Part shown: positions 11,645 through 23,310 of the stretch, piece after piece | Layout: every line of letters begins with the position of its first letter | How positions within the stretch are numbered: the first letter of the stretch is position 1 | NCBI GenBank assembly: GCA_947179485.1 | Contig: OX359246.1 | Coordinates: 18,600,001-18,664,000 of the forward strand | DNA from: Allacma fusca | Taxonomy: Eukaryota; Arthropoda; Collembola; Symphypleona; Sminthuridae | Direction: 5' to 3' | Length of the DNA stretch: 64,000 bases | The notes under the pieces: generated by a model | Told to the model about the DNA's origin: nothing | Seen by the model: only the letters and a program-made list of their open reading frames with translations | Database searches by the model: none | Made by a program: the position numbers and the translations under genes

Positions 11645-13597
11645 ATGGCTGAATTTTCAAGGAGTTATCGATATAAAAAATTTGCCTCCTTGGTTAGTTC
11701 TATGGTAAGAGAAATTAATACTGATGTAGTAGCTAATAATGCTGATAGGGTCGTAAAGCCAGCCGAATCGTCTTTTTCTGAAAATCCAATTGAATTTAAT
11801 ATTAACCAGTCTGCAGAAATATTTACTACAAGTACTGCAAGTAGTATTGACATAGTAGATGCAAATTTTGGTAATATTTCTAGTGATAATGAAGCTCCAT
11901 CTAGTTCTAGCTCTGACCAACCTAATTCTAATTTTAGAGAAGAATTAAGATGCTGGGCTGTTAAAAGTAATATCGGACGTGACCATTTGAACAATTTGCT
12001 TAAAATACTGAACGAATATTACCCTGAGCAAAATCTTCCAAAAACCTCCGTTACCTTACTACATACACTAGTAAATTACCACATTGAAACAATTGCAGGG
12101 GGTTATTACTATCACTTTGGTATAGCAAATAGTCTAAAGTCTTTTGACAAATTAATTGTTAAATATTTTGATAGGGTTATAACTATTACGGTTGGGGTTG
12201 ACGGACTTCCCATGTCTAAGAGTAGTTCGAAATGTTTTTGGCCTATATTAGGGGCTGTTCAAGTAGAGAGATTTCAAGCAACGTTTTGCATAGGACTTTT
12301 TTATGGAGATTGTAAACCTAAAAGTGTAAGCGAGTTTTTGGGAAGGTTTTGTCATGAATTTAATGATCTTATGAACACCGGAATAATTTTACACAACAAG
12401 CCTTACACAATTTAATTGTGTTGCTTGATAGCAGATGCTCCTGCAAGGGCTTTTGTTAAATGTTGCGTACCGTATAATAGTTATTATGGCTGCGAGCGTT
12501 GTGTAATTAAAGGACAATTTACAGGAAGGGTAGTTTATGCAGATGTTAAATGTCGTAAGAGAACCGATCTGTCCTTTAGATTGCAACTTGATGCTAGTCA
12601 TCACCAAGGGCAGTCACCTTTAGCTCATTTAAATTTTGATTTAGTCAGCAAAGTTCCTCTCGACTACATGCACTTAATTTGTTTAGGTGTGGTTAGAAAA
12701 TTAATACGTGGTTGGGTGAAGTGTTCCCGACCAATTGGGTTAGACCGTAATAGTATAAAACGATTGAACACAAACTTACTCACAATCAAACAGTTTGTCC
12801 CAAAAGAGTTCCATAGAAAACCAAGGACTGTATTTGAAGTAGACAGATGGAAGGCTACGGAATTTCGGTCATTTTTACTTTATTACGGTCCCGTAGTGCT
12901 GCATAATATTTTACCACAGGAAAAGTATTTTCATTTTATGAAGCTAAGTATAGCTACGTATATTTTGTTAAGTGAAAAAGCTAGCGAAAAAACTTGGAAT
13001 GATCTTGCCCGAAATATTCTAGTAAGTTTTGTAACTAATGTTAGTAAACTGTATTGTAAAGAATGGATGGTGTATAATGTACATAGTTTAATACACATTG
13101 CAGATGATGCTCTTTTATTTGGTTCATTAGACAATGTCAGTGCATTTAATTTCGAAAACTATATGCAAGTATTGAAAAGGATGGTAAAAGGACAACAGAA
13201 ACACTTGGCCCAGGCTACACGCCTAATTTCTGAAATGGGTGTACAAACGGCAAAAATTAACTTGGCTAGTGCCGACATTTCTACTAAACTAGGAAACAAC
13301 ACTTTTTTATGTACAGACGGTTCAATTGTTGAAATCCACGAAATTTGTTTTAGTCATGACTGTAACAATGATAGAACTTTACTTGGAGTTAAGTATTTAA
13401 ATTGTACAAGTTTCTTTGATGAACCGTTTTGTAGTTCCTTGATTTCAATTGCTAAGATTTATAAAAATGATATATCTAATGTTTTTCATATTGATCCAGC
13501 AACACTTATAAGGAAATGTGTTTTGTTGCCTCTCGAAAGTACAGCACATTATGTATGTATTCCATTAGTTGCAAATTGTATAAATAAACGGGTTTGA
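11645..13597 (+). pseudogene. Tnp2-like transposase, interrupted by one in-frame TAA
   Basis: One frame runs 650 codons from ATG 11,645 and is broken only by TAA at 12,413-12,415. The N-terminus is Ser/Asn-rich. The core begins near residue 105 (LRCWAVKSNI..HLNNLLKIL). Candidate catalytic residues are D186 in VDGLPMSKSSSKCFWPILG, D264 in ADAPARAF and E504 in FENYMQVLKRMVKG. Between them are GCERC and DYMHLICLGVVRKLI, the zinc-related and D..H..LG motifs of Tnp2-type (CACTA, KDZ-related) transposases. The enzyme would cut and join the element ends in the nucleus. With one nonsense codon and otherwise good conservation, this copy was probably lost recently; a sequencing error or recoding is possible. 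It lies directly downstream of the DUF4806 gene on the same strand. Confidence 0.82.
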
Positions 13598-13935
13598 TCA
13601 CTTTAAAAAGTACTTACAAATTATTAAAAAGCCATTGCATCGCCAAGCATACACGAGCATGACTCGCCAAATGATATTTTATTAAGCGCTTTTAGCATCT
13701 AAATGAACGTCGCTTTGACGTTGGTGGTGTCCGATGGGCGACATTGTATCAACATTGCATGTACCAAAGGGCGGCGTATTAACTGACCAGTGATGGTGGC
13801 CGCTGCAACCGTTCGGGCGAACAATCGCCCGGCACACTCGTTTCTGACCCGCAGTTTGTCCACGAGCTAACTACAGAGGCATGTCATGAGGCATATGTTG
13901 CTTTGCTAGCGCCGCCGTAATTTCTTCCGACTGGG

Positions 13936-15104
13936 ACTACCCCGTTTCTTTTACTTTTGTACACAATTAAAATAATAAAAACCAATCCGATTTTCATGAC
14001 AGTACAGACAACAACCCACTGCCTACTTAGAGTCCGTAAAATAAAGCAAATTGAATTGTATTGGGTATGATCAAATGTAATATTACAATGTTTTTAAAAT
14101 TAAGAATAAACTACACTGTAAGGTATACCGATTTCGTATTGCAAAATATTTGTGATTAATTAAGTTAATTAATGTACAGACATTCGAGCTGATAGCGTAC
14201 TACATCTTTTGTTTTGCTTACAGTGCATTGCAAGGAGATCACAATTAATTTTTAATGACGATAATTTTATTAATAACGATTACTTTTGGTGATGTTCATA
14301 ACGTAAATTTTGAATCTACAGCGTATCGCAAGCAGATTGACAACTCTAGGCCACATAAGCGAGCAATTCTTAAAATACTAAATTCCCCTATTTTGTTGCA
14401 ATTTCTTGTCTAGATTTTATAAAATCTTCATTGACCATGATGAATTTTTGCGATCATAGGGCTCATGAACGTGAAGGAAAGGCGGAATTCCTTTTGGTTT
14501 CGGTATTCAGCACCTGTTTATTTCCACGTTACATTTTTTAGCGAATATGATTTACTTGTAGGAGTTTTTATGAGCTAATATATTCAATGAAGAATTTTGG
14601 ACGTCCAATCTTTTCTGGCATTGGATAGAGTTCAGGACGACGATGGGTGTTTAATGGAGAAAAGATTAAATACACTAATTGTGAGTATATCGTTGGTTTT
14701 AGAATTCAAGTTTGTCTCGTCATTGTTTTTTGAAAAAATGGGAGAACGAGAAATTTTGAAAACTAGAGTTGCAACGTTGCGAGAGTACACTCTTATTGTT
14801 GCTTATAATATAAGCAATAATCGAGACAAACAAGGCATGGTAGAAAGATGGTTTTTATTGAACTATAATTTCTTACTTGTGATTTTCCCAAAATTATTGA
14901 ACTTAATTATAACTTTAACAAGACTTGGCGGCAAAAAGTTCTAGTTTATTCAGTTTCAATAATTGAAATAATCACAAAGCGCAATATCTTTATTTTTGGA
15001 TATTAACCATTACATTGTAAAGCAAATAAAGATTTTGGAAAATAGAAATGAACACCTCCAACCACTCATGGGCACCTTGCCAGAAAATAGGCCTTGTAAA
15101 TAGG
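13936..15104. other. No gene seen
   Basis: AT-rich, with one 115-codon open frame (14,597-14,944, low complexity, no motif) that I do not believe. Nothing else stands out until the hAT-like element. Confidence 0.5.
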
Positions 15105-15762
15105 TAAGGCTTCCATCCGACCGGATAAATCTAATATCCGAATCCGATCCGAACCGAAATTTTCGGATAAATTTTCTTTTTATCCGATCCGACCGTTACG
15201 GATCGGATAAAAATTTTATTCATCCGTATCCGATCCGAAAATTTCGGATCGGATAAGTGCTGCTATCCGATCCGATCCGCGGATATCCGAAATTATCCGA
15301 ATTGATATCATTGGATGATAATGGGAAAAAGTATTAGTAATTTTCACAAAAAAAAGCATTAACTTTTTATTACATCAAAATATTAATCTTTTTTGCATAC
15401 ATTACAAACTGAAAAAAAATATTACAAACACCGCTGTAAATTTGAAGCACGGAATTAATAAGAAAACACCTAAGAAGCGGAACAGTTACTCGTTGGACAA
15501 ATTGTTGTTGCACACTTCGTTCTTATTGGTCGCTCGAAAGCGCTAAAAATTTGATTTTCGGATATCCGTCGGATTATCCGATATTTATTATTTGTGATCC
15601 GAACCGATAGGATAAAGTCGTTTCCAAATCCGATCCGATCCGAATCCGATGACCGGATAAGGGGTACGTATCCGAAGATCGGATAAGTAGTGTATCCGAT
15701 CCGAAATTTCGGATATCCGATCTTCGGATATCCGCGGATCATCCGATCGGATGGAAGCCTTA
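15105..15762. mobile_element. hAT-like non-autonomous element, 658 bp, with TCCGATCC-type arms
   Basis: Ends TAAGGCTTCCATCCGA and the inverted TCGGATGGAAGCCTTA, flanked by a perfect 8-bp duplication TAAATAGG at 15,097-15,104 and 15,763-15,770. An 8-bp duplication is the hAT hallmark. Both arms (15,120-15,300 and 15,545-15,755) are built of reiterated ATCCGATCCGA / TCGGATATCCG words that echo the terminal repeat. The middle (15,300-15,540) is unique AT-rich DNA. Open frames here are repeat artefacts. Confidence 0.88.
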
Positions 15763-15883
15763 TAAATAGGCAACTAGGAAGGCAGGAAAGCAAAACGGAT
15801 AGGTTTTTAGGAAAGGAACTAGGAAGGTTGTAGAATTTATGTCAACACTAGGAAATAGAATAGGAAGGCTAACAATGAGAGTA

Positions 15884-16212
15884 TCGTCGCTGAAGAGGCA
15901 AAATGGAATACATGCATTTTCGATTAAAATCAAAATGGTCTACATGCAGTTTTACTAAATGCAAAATGGAATAGATGCATCAAGTTTTAAAATCAATATG
16001 GTCTACTTACAATTTCGCTTTAAAGTAGAATGACAATTATGAAAGTATACATGCATGTAGATCATTTTGCTTTTATTGAAAACTGCATGTAGTTCATTTT
16101 GCTTTCAGGAAAGCTTGCAACTATTCCGTTTTGCCTTTAAGGAAAAAGGCACGTAGACCATTTTGCTTCTAGTCGAAATTGCACTTACTCCATTTTGCCT
16201 CTTCAGCGACGA
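15884..16212. mobile_element. TIR MITE, about 329 bp
   Basis: Inverted ends TCGTCGCTGAAGAGGCAAAA .. TTTTGCCTCTTCAGCGACGA are perfect over at least 23 bp and flanked by TA on each side (15,882-15,883; 16,213-16,214), consistent with a Tc1/mariner-type target. Internally the phrase CAAAATGGNNTACATGCA recurs in both orientations about eight times, so both arms are again made of terminal-like repeats. Non-coding. Confidence 0.85.
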
Positions 16213-16272
16213 TATGTACAATAATAGGCAAGTTCATAGGACGGTTGAGGAAATTGGAATGATCCCAACGGT

Positions 16273-17260
16273 AATCTCTGTTTTGTACCACAATTTTGCG
16301 GGACATGATACAACGGATTAATCAGGTTGAATGTTGAACAGTTGACTGAAAATGAATTAATTTTTTTAATCAGTCATGATATCCATAAACAACAGGTATA
16401 GTAATTTGTAAATTTTTCCACTCACTTAATTTTATCCCGCAGGACGTAGACCCACGACTTTGCAGAGTTGAGAAGATTTTCTGGATTGATTCTTCAGAAG
16501 CTTTTAGTCCGTCATTCTTGGACGTTTCGTGTTGTAATTTTAATTCATCGATACGAACCTTTATCCATTCTCTTTCTTCCTCAAGTGTCATACTTCTGAT
16601 TTTCTTGTCACACTTGCTCACATCCGATTGCATTTGCTCCAAAAATTCCCGCAGAGTCTTCGTTTCAAGCGAACTCCCAGATTCTGAACAAGGAACCGCT
16701 GAAATTCCGAATCCCAAAGATTCCCTCAAAGGCTCCAAGGCTTCGTTTGGGTACTGCGATTCACTCATTGCTACTGATTGTTCCTCCAACTGGAATTTCT
16801 CAAGACTGAAAATGATCATTATTTTATGTAAAGTTGTACACTCAGTTATTTCACATTCACAAATAATTAAGCATTTAAACGTCAACATAAATTTCCAACA
16901 AAATTAACTCAAGCTAAAATCCACGGTCGTTTCCTCAAAAAATTGTTGGACCTGGAAGTTTCGATCCTGAACTAACTCATTACATCTGACATACATGAAA
17001 TTCGAACTTCAACCAAAATCAAGCAATTTTGATGGTAACTTTGTGACGCAATTTAAAATCTAGAATAAACTAAACAAATGTTTGAACGTTCCTAATCCTT
17101 AGCTCGGTCGAAATTTAAGTAATTATATTTTTATAACTACACTTATTATATACAATTCAGGATCCACACAACTAGGAAACGTTATTGGGCTTAATTTTGA
17201 CTTACTTTTAATATTTTGAGCGACTTTTCACTTTTCAAAGTTTCACTTCCTCCAGTACTA
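16273..17260 (-). pseudogene. Family gene copy E, 3'-truncated, start codon lost
   Basis: Minus strand. Exon 1 region about 17,205-17,260: where copy D reads TACATGGAGGAAGTGGAG this copy reads TACTGGAGGAAGTGAAAC, so the A of ATG is missing. Block 1, 16,423-16,805: LEKFQLEEQSVAMSES .. LREFLEQMQSDVSKCDKK .. KLQHETSKNDG .. GIKLS, a charged, probably coiled-coil region, with donor GTGAGTGG as in the other copies. Block 2 starts at CCAAC after an about 85-base intron and stops matching at 16,273, where other DNA begins. Blocks 3-7 are absent. A TATAAAAGG sequence lies just upstream at 17,295-17,303, and about 300 bp of 5' flank is shared with copies C and D. Confidence 0.7.
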
Positions 17261-17292
17261 GCGATTATTGAAATTATTGATCTAAAAACATG

Positions 17293-17303
17293 CAACTATA
17301 AAA
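17293..17303 (-). promoter_or_regulatory. TATA-like sequence upstream of copy E
   Basis: TATAAAAGG is visible as plus-strand text 35-45 bases beyond exon 1. It lies on the opposite strand to the gene, so it may be accidental; the conserved flank in copies C and D reads less like a TATA box. Low weight. Confidence 0.2.
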
Positions 17304-17589
17304 GGCGTATTTATCCGTTGTGGTGCGATCTTAAGACTAATTCAAACATTTGTAGTTAACACTGGTAACAGCTAGACATTCTCACCATTCCAGAAGCGGA
17401 TTTTCAGAACGTTTTTGCAACGTTCGTGAGAAATATATGACCCCGCACCCCGCTGGAAAGCGTCTAATTCGTGAAAATACGTCTGCAAAACGTTTCTTGG
17501 CAATCTTGTTCGTTCGTACAATCAAAAAGTGAGGACGCATGCGTTGAAAAATGTTAGTCGTCATCATTTATGACTGCTTCTGATATTCC

Positions 17590-18677
17590 TAAATTTTCAG
17601 GGGCAGCGCAAACGTCACTAATAGATTGCTTTTTTGTCCGTACGTCTGTGCGTACGTAAACACATATACTTAACAACCACTGACAGTGAGCCAATTCCAT
17701 CCACACTTTCCGCAGTTGTTTAGTACAGTAGTACTACGGATTCATTTTGAGCTGAAATAGGGGCAGTAATTTCCGAGAAAACTAACTTCAAAATTTTCAT
17801 TTATAAAAATGTTGATAAATGTATGAGATGGACGGATCGGGTTAAGGTGATAAAACAATGTCGTATGACCATATCATGACCATTTCACAAAGGAATATAG
17901 GAAATTAAATTCCTGAGGATAACTATTATAACTAGAAAGAAATGATTGCCTGACTGGCCTTTATACTGATTGCTGCTGCTCGGCATCCTCCCTGGGCAAA
18001 AATCATCTGTGCGAAGAGCAGAAACTCCACAATCAAACTATTAATCATCGGTCAGCATTAAACGTCATAAGTCACTAAGGGGCGAAATGCCACTATGTAA
18101 TGTAACAGCATAAGTCCGTAACAATACGTGTATCCCTACAAATGCCTGAATAATTGTGCCGAACACTGACCGATCTGTGAACTTGAAATCACTTCTGACC
18201 GAAATTGAATAATCCGGGACTATGGAACTGACCAATTTTGGCAACGAAATTCTTTACAAGTCGGGGTTTGAGGAAACCGAAAATCTCCATGTCAAATCCC
18301 AATATGTTGTTTTTCATTCTCTATTCAAAATTATTTGCCAAATTAGTAAAAGTCAAAGATTGAGTTTGCATGTGGAAGAAATGAAATTGGGAGGTGTCTG
18401 GGTTGCGAGTAAAATAATTTTGGTAAAATTTTGAAATTCCGAGTGCTGCACCTGAAATATAATGCTTGTAAGTTCAATAAATCGATCATAACTTGTGTTC
18501 ATGATTCATGAATCGATTACCTTGAAAAAAATACAGACAGATCCACAACTAAACTGTATACAATAATTAAGTTTTTCATAATTGTATAACATGCAGGTTT
18601 TTCACCACCCTTTTTACAGTCAGTCACGCTTGTTATCAGATACTTGCAGGATTGAATAACAGATTGATGGCAGATTA
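17590..18677. other. No gene seen
   Basis: AT-rich; one 70-codon frame (18,222-18,434) without motifs. The shared 5' flank of the family ends near 17,590. Confidence 0.45.
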
Positions 18678-18825
18678 CAGTCAACTCTCTCTATACGAGA
18701 TGCTCAAGGGACGGACAAAAACATTATCCCTAATAAGCGTATAGTCTTATACGTTGTGTAAATGGGAATCGGGACCAAATATCTCAATCCCTTAAAAGGG
18801 TAACCATTATAGAACGAGTTCACTG
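18678..18825. mobile_element. Tigger/pogo-like MITE, 148 bp
   Basis: Ends CAGTCAACTCTCTCTATACG and the inverted CAGTGAACTCGTTCTATAAT, flanked by TA on both sides (18,676-18,677; 18,826-18,827). CAGTnAACTC with CTATA is the standard end of Tigger/pogo-derived MITEs. It shares the end type but not the sequence of the element at 5,127. Confidence 0.8.
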
Positions 18826-19172
18826 TACTACACTACAATAATCGTAATCAAATTCAAGCTAGAAATGATAATAATGTATGTAAACGCAACAGATCTCTTA
18901 AGATTACCTTTACTAAATCTACCTGTTACACGTTCATTTTAGAGGGGTATTTTATGAATACATGTTTATTGATTGGAGTAGACAAGTTTCACAAAGGTAC
19001 AAGTCGTTTATAAAGAAATTATTACATGTCTTTTGTAAGGCCAGTATATAAATCGGCATTACATACTGTACAGACCGAGTGATATCTTTACCAGAATTTA
19101 TTATCCATATTGTATCACTATATATAAGTATTAATACAACAAATTTTTACGGTATAAGCAACATACGAGCAA
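18826..19172. other. No gene seen
   Basis: AT-rich DNA between a MITE and the 3' end of family copy C. No motif or repeat recognised. Confidence 0.4.
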
Positions 19173-19925
19173 TTAAACGGTGTAGAGTCGGATTTTAACT
19201 TGGGACTTCTGACCCTCCGTCATAGTTACGTTCGCCCTAATGTTTCGTGTCTGAATCATTTGCTCTCCGCCATTAGCCTGTGCAGAATTTAAAATATGGT
19301 CGCAAGAACTTTTAAAATTATACAAAAATCATTCCAGCAAGAAATAGCAAACCACCAACAAAGAATTATTAAAAAATTGGGAAGGAAATAATCTTAAACA
19401 TGTGCGAATTTCTCCCTTAGAAGGTAACTCCACTTGTCTTGATTCAAGAATTTATCCAGTTCGACATCAAACATAATCTCAGAAACCGGGAGAAATACAA
19501 GAGCAAACTTATTTTTATTTTCTCCTGCCTTCACAGCTACTACAAGACCAAGATCGGTGGATTCAATCTCAAATGCGAATGCTGCTTCGATGCTCCTAAA
19601 AAAGCAAACCTTTAAACATTGAAATTATACAGAGATACGTTAAAGCACCTACAGTTTGATTGGATTATCGAAAGATTCAGTTATTTACACTTTTCCAGTT
19701 GCAAAAAACATTTCCAAACCCAATGGTGGGACTTCAGCCGACATCCTGGACCTCTCACATGACCTGCATCCCCGAAGTTTTATTGACACGTCCAAACCAT
19801 TCGCTGTAATTAACACACATTCTTGAATTCCTCCCCAAAAATTATTTGGACCGCGGAAGTAGTTTAGTCAATGGTCCACAATAAAACGAACACTCACCCA
19901 ATTCCATTAAACAGGTGACCCCGTC

Positions 19926-21321
19926 CAGGCACTCCGGAATAAGGGGGGACAGGAGGGACATTGTCCCTCCCAAAAAAAGTCAGGGAGGGACAGGCAATAC
20001 TGCTGTCCCCCCCACTTTTAAGATTTAAATTATCCTTTTCTTAACTCCTATGAAGCTTCATTTTTTTTAAAATCCCCCACAAACTGCTGTTAGTTGCATT
20101 TAAAAAACTCGCAACAAACTATCTCTTCTAAACAAAAATGTTTACTTAAATGATAAATATTTTCTCCATCCTGGTATATGTATGCATGTGAAGATTGGCT
20201 CCTCTAGGTAACTACCAAAATTGAGTAATGAAAGTAGTGGGTCATACTGCAGTCCGAATTAGATTTTTTAAAGCTACCGTTTTCATCCTTGATAATGATT
20301 TTGAGCTTATTCAAACGATTTTATGCCAGTATTGCAATACTTTCAGGGTTGAAATTGTGTGATAGCGTGATTATTCAAATAGTATATTAGGTACTAAGCT
20401 GCCCATCAACAAATTAGAGGATGTTTTTCTCAACATTCTTTACTATTGGTAAATTTGGAATATTATTTCCCGCTACTATCTCCCCTTGCCAGATTGAATC
20501 AGGCCAAAATCTTGACCTGGATCAAAAGTTTGAACATTTTGAAACTTTTGCTTTGAATTTTGTTCCAAATTCATGCCAGACCAATAAATCTGTTCCAAAA
20601 TGTCGGACCAGACAGATAATACCATTCCTGTATTACGAGCTTAACGGAAAATTTGCTAGGAGCAATTTATAAACTCAATAGGTTTTAGCGCGCCAATATT
20701 ATGGGAAAGAGTACAACTGAGTATTAAAACGACACCCAAGGAGATTATTTCAGGATATTAATAATTAACATGAAATATTGTTGTTTGGTGAAACATTTAC
20801 ATCAAAAAATTCATCCACACAACAGGTATGTTCCAACGGATAGAAAAGGCCATGCACTGCAAAACCAGTGAATATACTGGAGAATGTTCCTAGGACGAAA
20901 ATTGTGGAACAGATCTAGAGGAATGGTTCATGGTTCTACACTTGGACCATGTCAGACCAAAAATAAAAGAACAGATTGAACCATTTCCGGAAATAGATCA
21001 CTAATAAGTTCAATGATTCCTTGATACCTCTATTTGAAATCAGAAAAATTTGGATAGTATTTAGTGTGTGTAAGAAAATGTTTCTAATATATGAGATTTA
21101 GTTGGTGTCGTCTATGAAAACTTGTTCTTTTAAAAACAAATGGAACAAAAATTAAAAGTTCTATATTTTACATGCTTATATGAGCAAACTAACGAAAAAT
21201 AATGTGTAACCCTATACTTATGTACATACATACGCTTGTATTTGGCCAATAGCAAAGTAACGAAAACTAATTATTTTAAAATGTTGTCCCCCCCACTTTT
21301 TTGGATGTTCCGGAGTGCCTG
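19926..21321. mobile_element. hAT-like element, 1,396 bp, inserted in an exon
   Basis: Inverted ends CAGGCACTCCGGAA .. TTCCGGAGTGCCTG, with GTCCCCCCCACTTTT-type sequence just inside both ends (20,007 and 21,286). An exact 8-bp duplication ACCCCGTC flanks it (19,918-19,925; 21,322-21,329). No transposase is visible; the longest frame (20,421-20,672, 83 codons) has no hAT motif, so the element depends on a relative. It sits in block 4 of copy C, after codons that read SDG in the other copies. Confidence 0.92.
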
Positions 21322-21823
21322 ACCCCGTCTGAATTGCCCGCCAGGTGAAATACTCTTTGTAAATAATCCAAGGCAACACTGGAGTGCGAGGATGTAGTTT
21401 TTTCAGGACAAAATATTGACGGTATTCGAGATTGACTATTAGATTCCAAAATTTCAACATTCACAACAGAGTGACGGCCGGGAGTCATATGACCTCTTAC
21501 AATATAGTTTCCATGGTTTGAAAATATCTCCACAGGTGTTGAATTACTTTCAGACTAAAAATTATTTTTGTTATTACACTGTAAAGCAAACCTTTGAATA
21601 TACATGACTTTAACTTGTATACATATGCATTGCTTACCTTAACCCAATCAACTGGCAAAAACGAATCTGCTGTCAAAGCGTCGTACAGAGATTTGTCCAC
21701 GGGAAGATCTGTTGGAGAAAGTCCCATGCCAAGTTGACAATACCAATCCGTTTGTCATTCCAGCCCCAAACTAATCCACGTATGATCAGGCGCAATGAAG
21801 TTGTTCCAATGTCAAATGAGAAC

Positions 21824-21874
21824 AAAAAATGGCAGGCTTCCCTAAAAGGCTTTTAGGGAAGCCTGCCATTTTTT
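21824..21874. repeat. Perfect palindrome, 25-bp arms, 1-nt centre
   Basis: AAAAAATGGCAGGCTTCCCT with AAAAG, then G, then the exact reverse complement. The left arm is the beginning of block 3 of copy C; the right arm is an inverted copy that replaces the expected acceptor region. Confidence 0.95.
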
Positions 21875-23040
21875 GCTAAAATATTATTTAAAAATTATAA
21901 AATATTATTATTATTATTTTTATAAAAATAAAGCAGTAACGATCAAATATTTTCTATACGCACAGAAAATGAGACATGTTAATCCCACGCTGACAAAGTT
22001 GCAAGTATTTTATTACCGAATTCCTTGAAAACATATCGCTTCACTTTTGCCAACATCGATGCATGACGGCAGCCTGCACTTATCACCACCACCGGGCGGG
22101 ACAAAATACAAGGGACTCGACAAGGTGGATCTCGAATAGTTGGCTGAAAATGGATTAATTTTTTTAAACGGTCATAATCTACATTAGTTACAGGTATAGT
22201 AATTTGGAAATCTTTCCACTCACTCAGTTTTATCCCGGAGGATGTGGCGTTAGAGCGACGACTTCGCAGAGTTGAGAAGATTTTCGAAATTGATTCCTCA
22301 GGAGAATTTGTCCCAATATTCTTTGAGGTTTCGTGTTGTAGTTTGAATTCATTGAAGCGTCCTTTCACCCAATCTTGTTCGTCCTCAAAAGTCAAACTTC
22401 GAATTTTCTTGGGTACATATTCCCCTGGCGGTTCTTTTGTAATTGAACAAGTGCAGTTATCTAGTTCGGATGAGCTCACCGTCAGCAAACCGCTTCTTTT
22501 CTTGGTAGAATTTCCAGAGGAAATGGTTTCCTTAATTTCGTTCACATCCAGCTGTATTTGCTCCACAATTTTCCTCAAAGCTTCATTTTCATGCTTCAGT
22601 TCTCTGTGTTGCTGATTCTTCCTCCAATTGGGTTTTAATGCCAGATAGCAGTTCGTCCCTGGAAATTACATATGTTTTAGTACGATTTGGCAGGTTCATT
22701 TTTTTCTGCTCAATCTGGAAATTAAATTTATTTTGCAGATAATATGTAAGTTTATATTTTCTAAAGATGTAAAGCGATTTCGGGTGCCACTATAAAGTAT
22801 TTTTAGCATCAGTGAAATACCTTGACAGTCCACCGTTTGTTCATTGTTGATTTGCTCTTAGTTTCGTAGTTTGACTATGAGTATGTACTTCTGAAGCAAC
22901 ACTTCTTATAACAAAATCCACAAAAATTAGAATACGCTATAATGTACTGTTTTAAAATAATTTTGACTTACATTTTAGACTTGTAATTTGGAAAGCTTTC
23001 CAGTTTTTTCAAACTTTTCACTTCCTCCAGTACTAGCTAT

Positions 23041-23310
23041 TAGTCAAATTGTTGGAATAAAAGAATACATCCACAGTCAATGAGTATTTATGAGAGTAAC
23101 AGCTAACAGCGCAGTTTTAAGACTAATTCAATAATACGTTATGGTTAACACTGTTAACGATTACAAATCGGAATTGGATTTAACAACCTTTTTGCAACGT
23201 TTGTGAGAAAGTGTGTCGCTGGAAAGCGTCTAATTGGTGAACAAGCGCGTTTCTTGGCAATCTTGTTTGTACAATAAAAAGAGAGCACGCATGCGTTGGA
23301 AATTGCTAGT
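23041..23310 (-). other. Conserved 5' flank of the family (copy C)
   Basis: Matches the flanks of copies E (17,260-17,590) and D (27,740-28,010): shared blocks include GGAAAGCGTCTAATT, TTTCTTGGCAATCTTGTT and GCACGCATGCGTTG. The duplication units thus carried upstream DNA, probably including the promoter, although no single core element is obvious. Confidence 0.55.

Larger units (their letters stand above)
8932..13935 (+). mobile_element. DNA transposon (Tnp2/CACTA-like), 5.0 kb, carrying two genes
   Basis: Perfect 14-bp terminal inverted repeats CCCAGTCGGAAGAA start at 8,932 and end at 13,935, flanked by AC on each side (8,930-8,931; 13,936-13,937), compatible with a 2-bp target duplication. 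Subterminal stretches (8,940-9,240; 13,620-13,920) are more GC-rich than the surroundings and contain repeated CGCC/GGCG words. Inside, on one strand, are a spliced DUF4806-type gene and a transposase with D, D and E positions as in Tnp2-like families. A lone CCAGTCGG also stands at 8,883-8,890 just outside the left end. The superfamily name is inferred from the transposase; I do not recognise these exact ends. Confidence 0.82.
19173..23040 (-). pseudogene. Family gene copy C, split by a hAT element in an exon
   Basis: Minus strand, all blocks present. Exon 1 about 22,975-23,035 (LEEVKSLKKLE, no ATG: TACTGG where copy D has TACATGG). Block 1: 22,230 to about 22,660, with LRKIVEQIQLDVNEIKETIS, KKIRSLTFEDEQDWVKGRFN, GIKLS. 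Block 2: about 22,010-22,150 (SPLYFVPPGGGDKCRLPS). Block 3: 21,638 to about 21,833 (FSFDIGTTSLRLIIRG, then frame-shifted MGLSPTDLPVDKSLYDAL); it is 14 bases longer than copy B, hence a 2-base frame change. Block 4: 19,898-21,554, interrupted by a 1,396-bp hAT insertion. Block 5: 19,691-19,803. Block 6: 19,395-19,595. Block 7: 19,173-19,277. Lost start, frame change and exon insertion make it a pseudogene. Confidence 0.75.

Noticed and set aside
14597-14944. 115-codon plus-strand frame
   Set aside because: No motif, no splice or promoter support, no resemblance to known proteins; chance in AT-rich DNA.
15470-15793. 107-codon minus-strand protein with RIGYPK-like repeats
   Set aside because: Translation of the TCCGATCC arrays of a hAT-like element.
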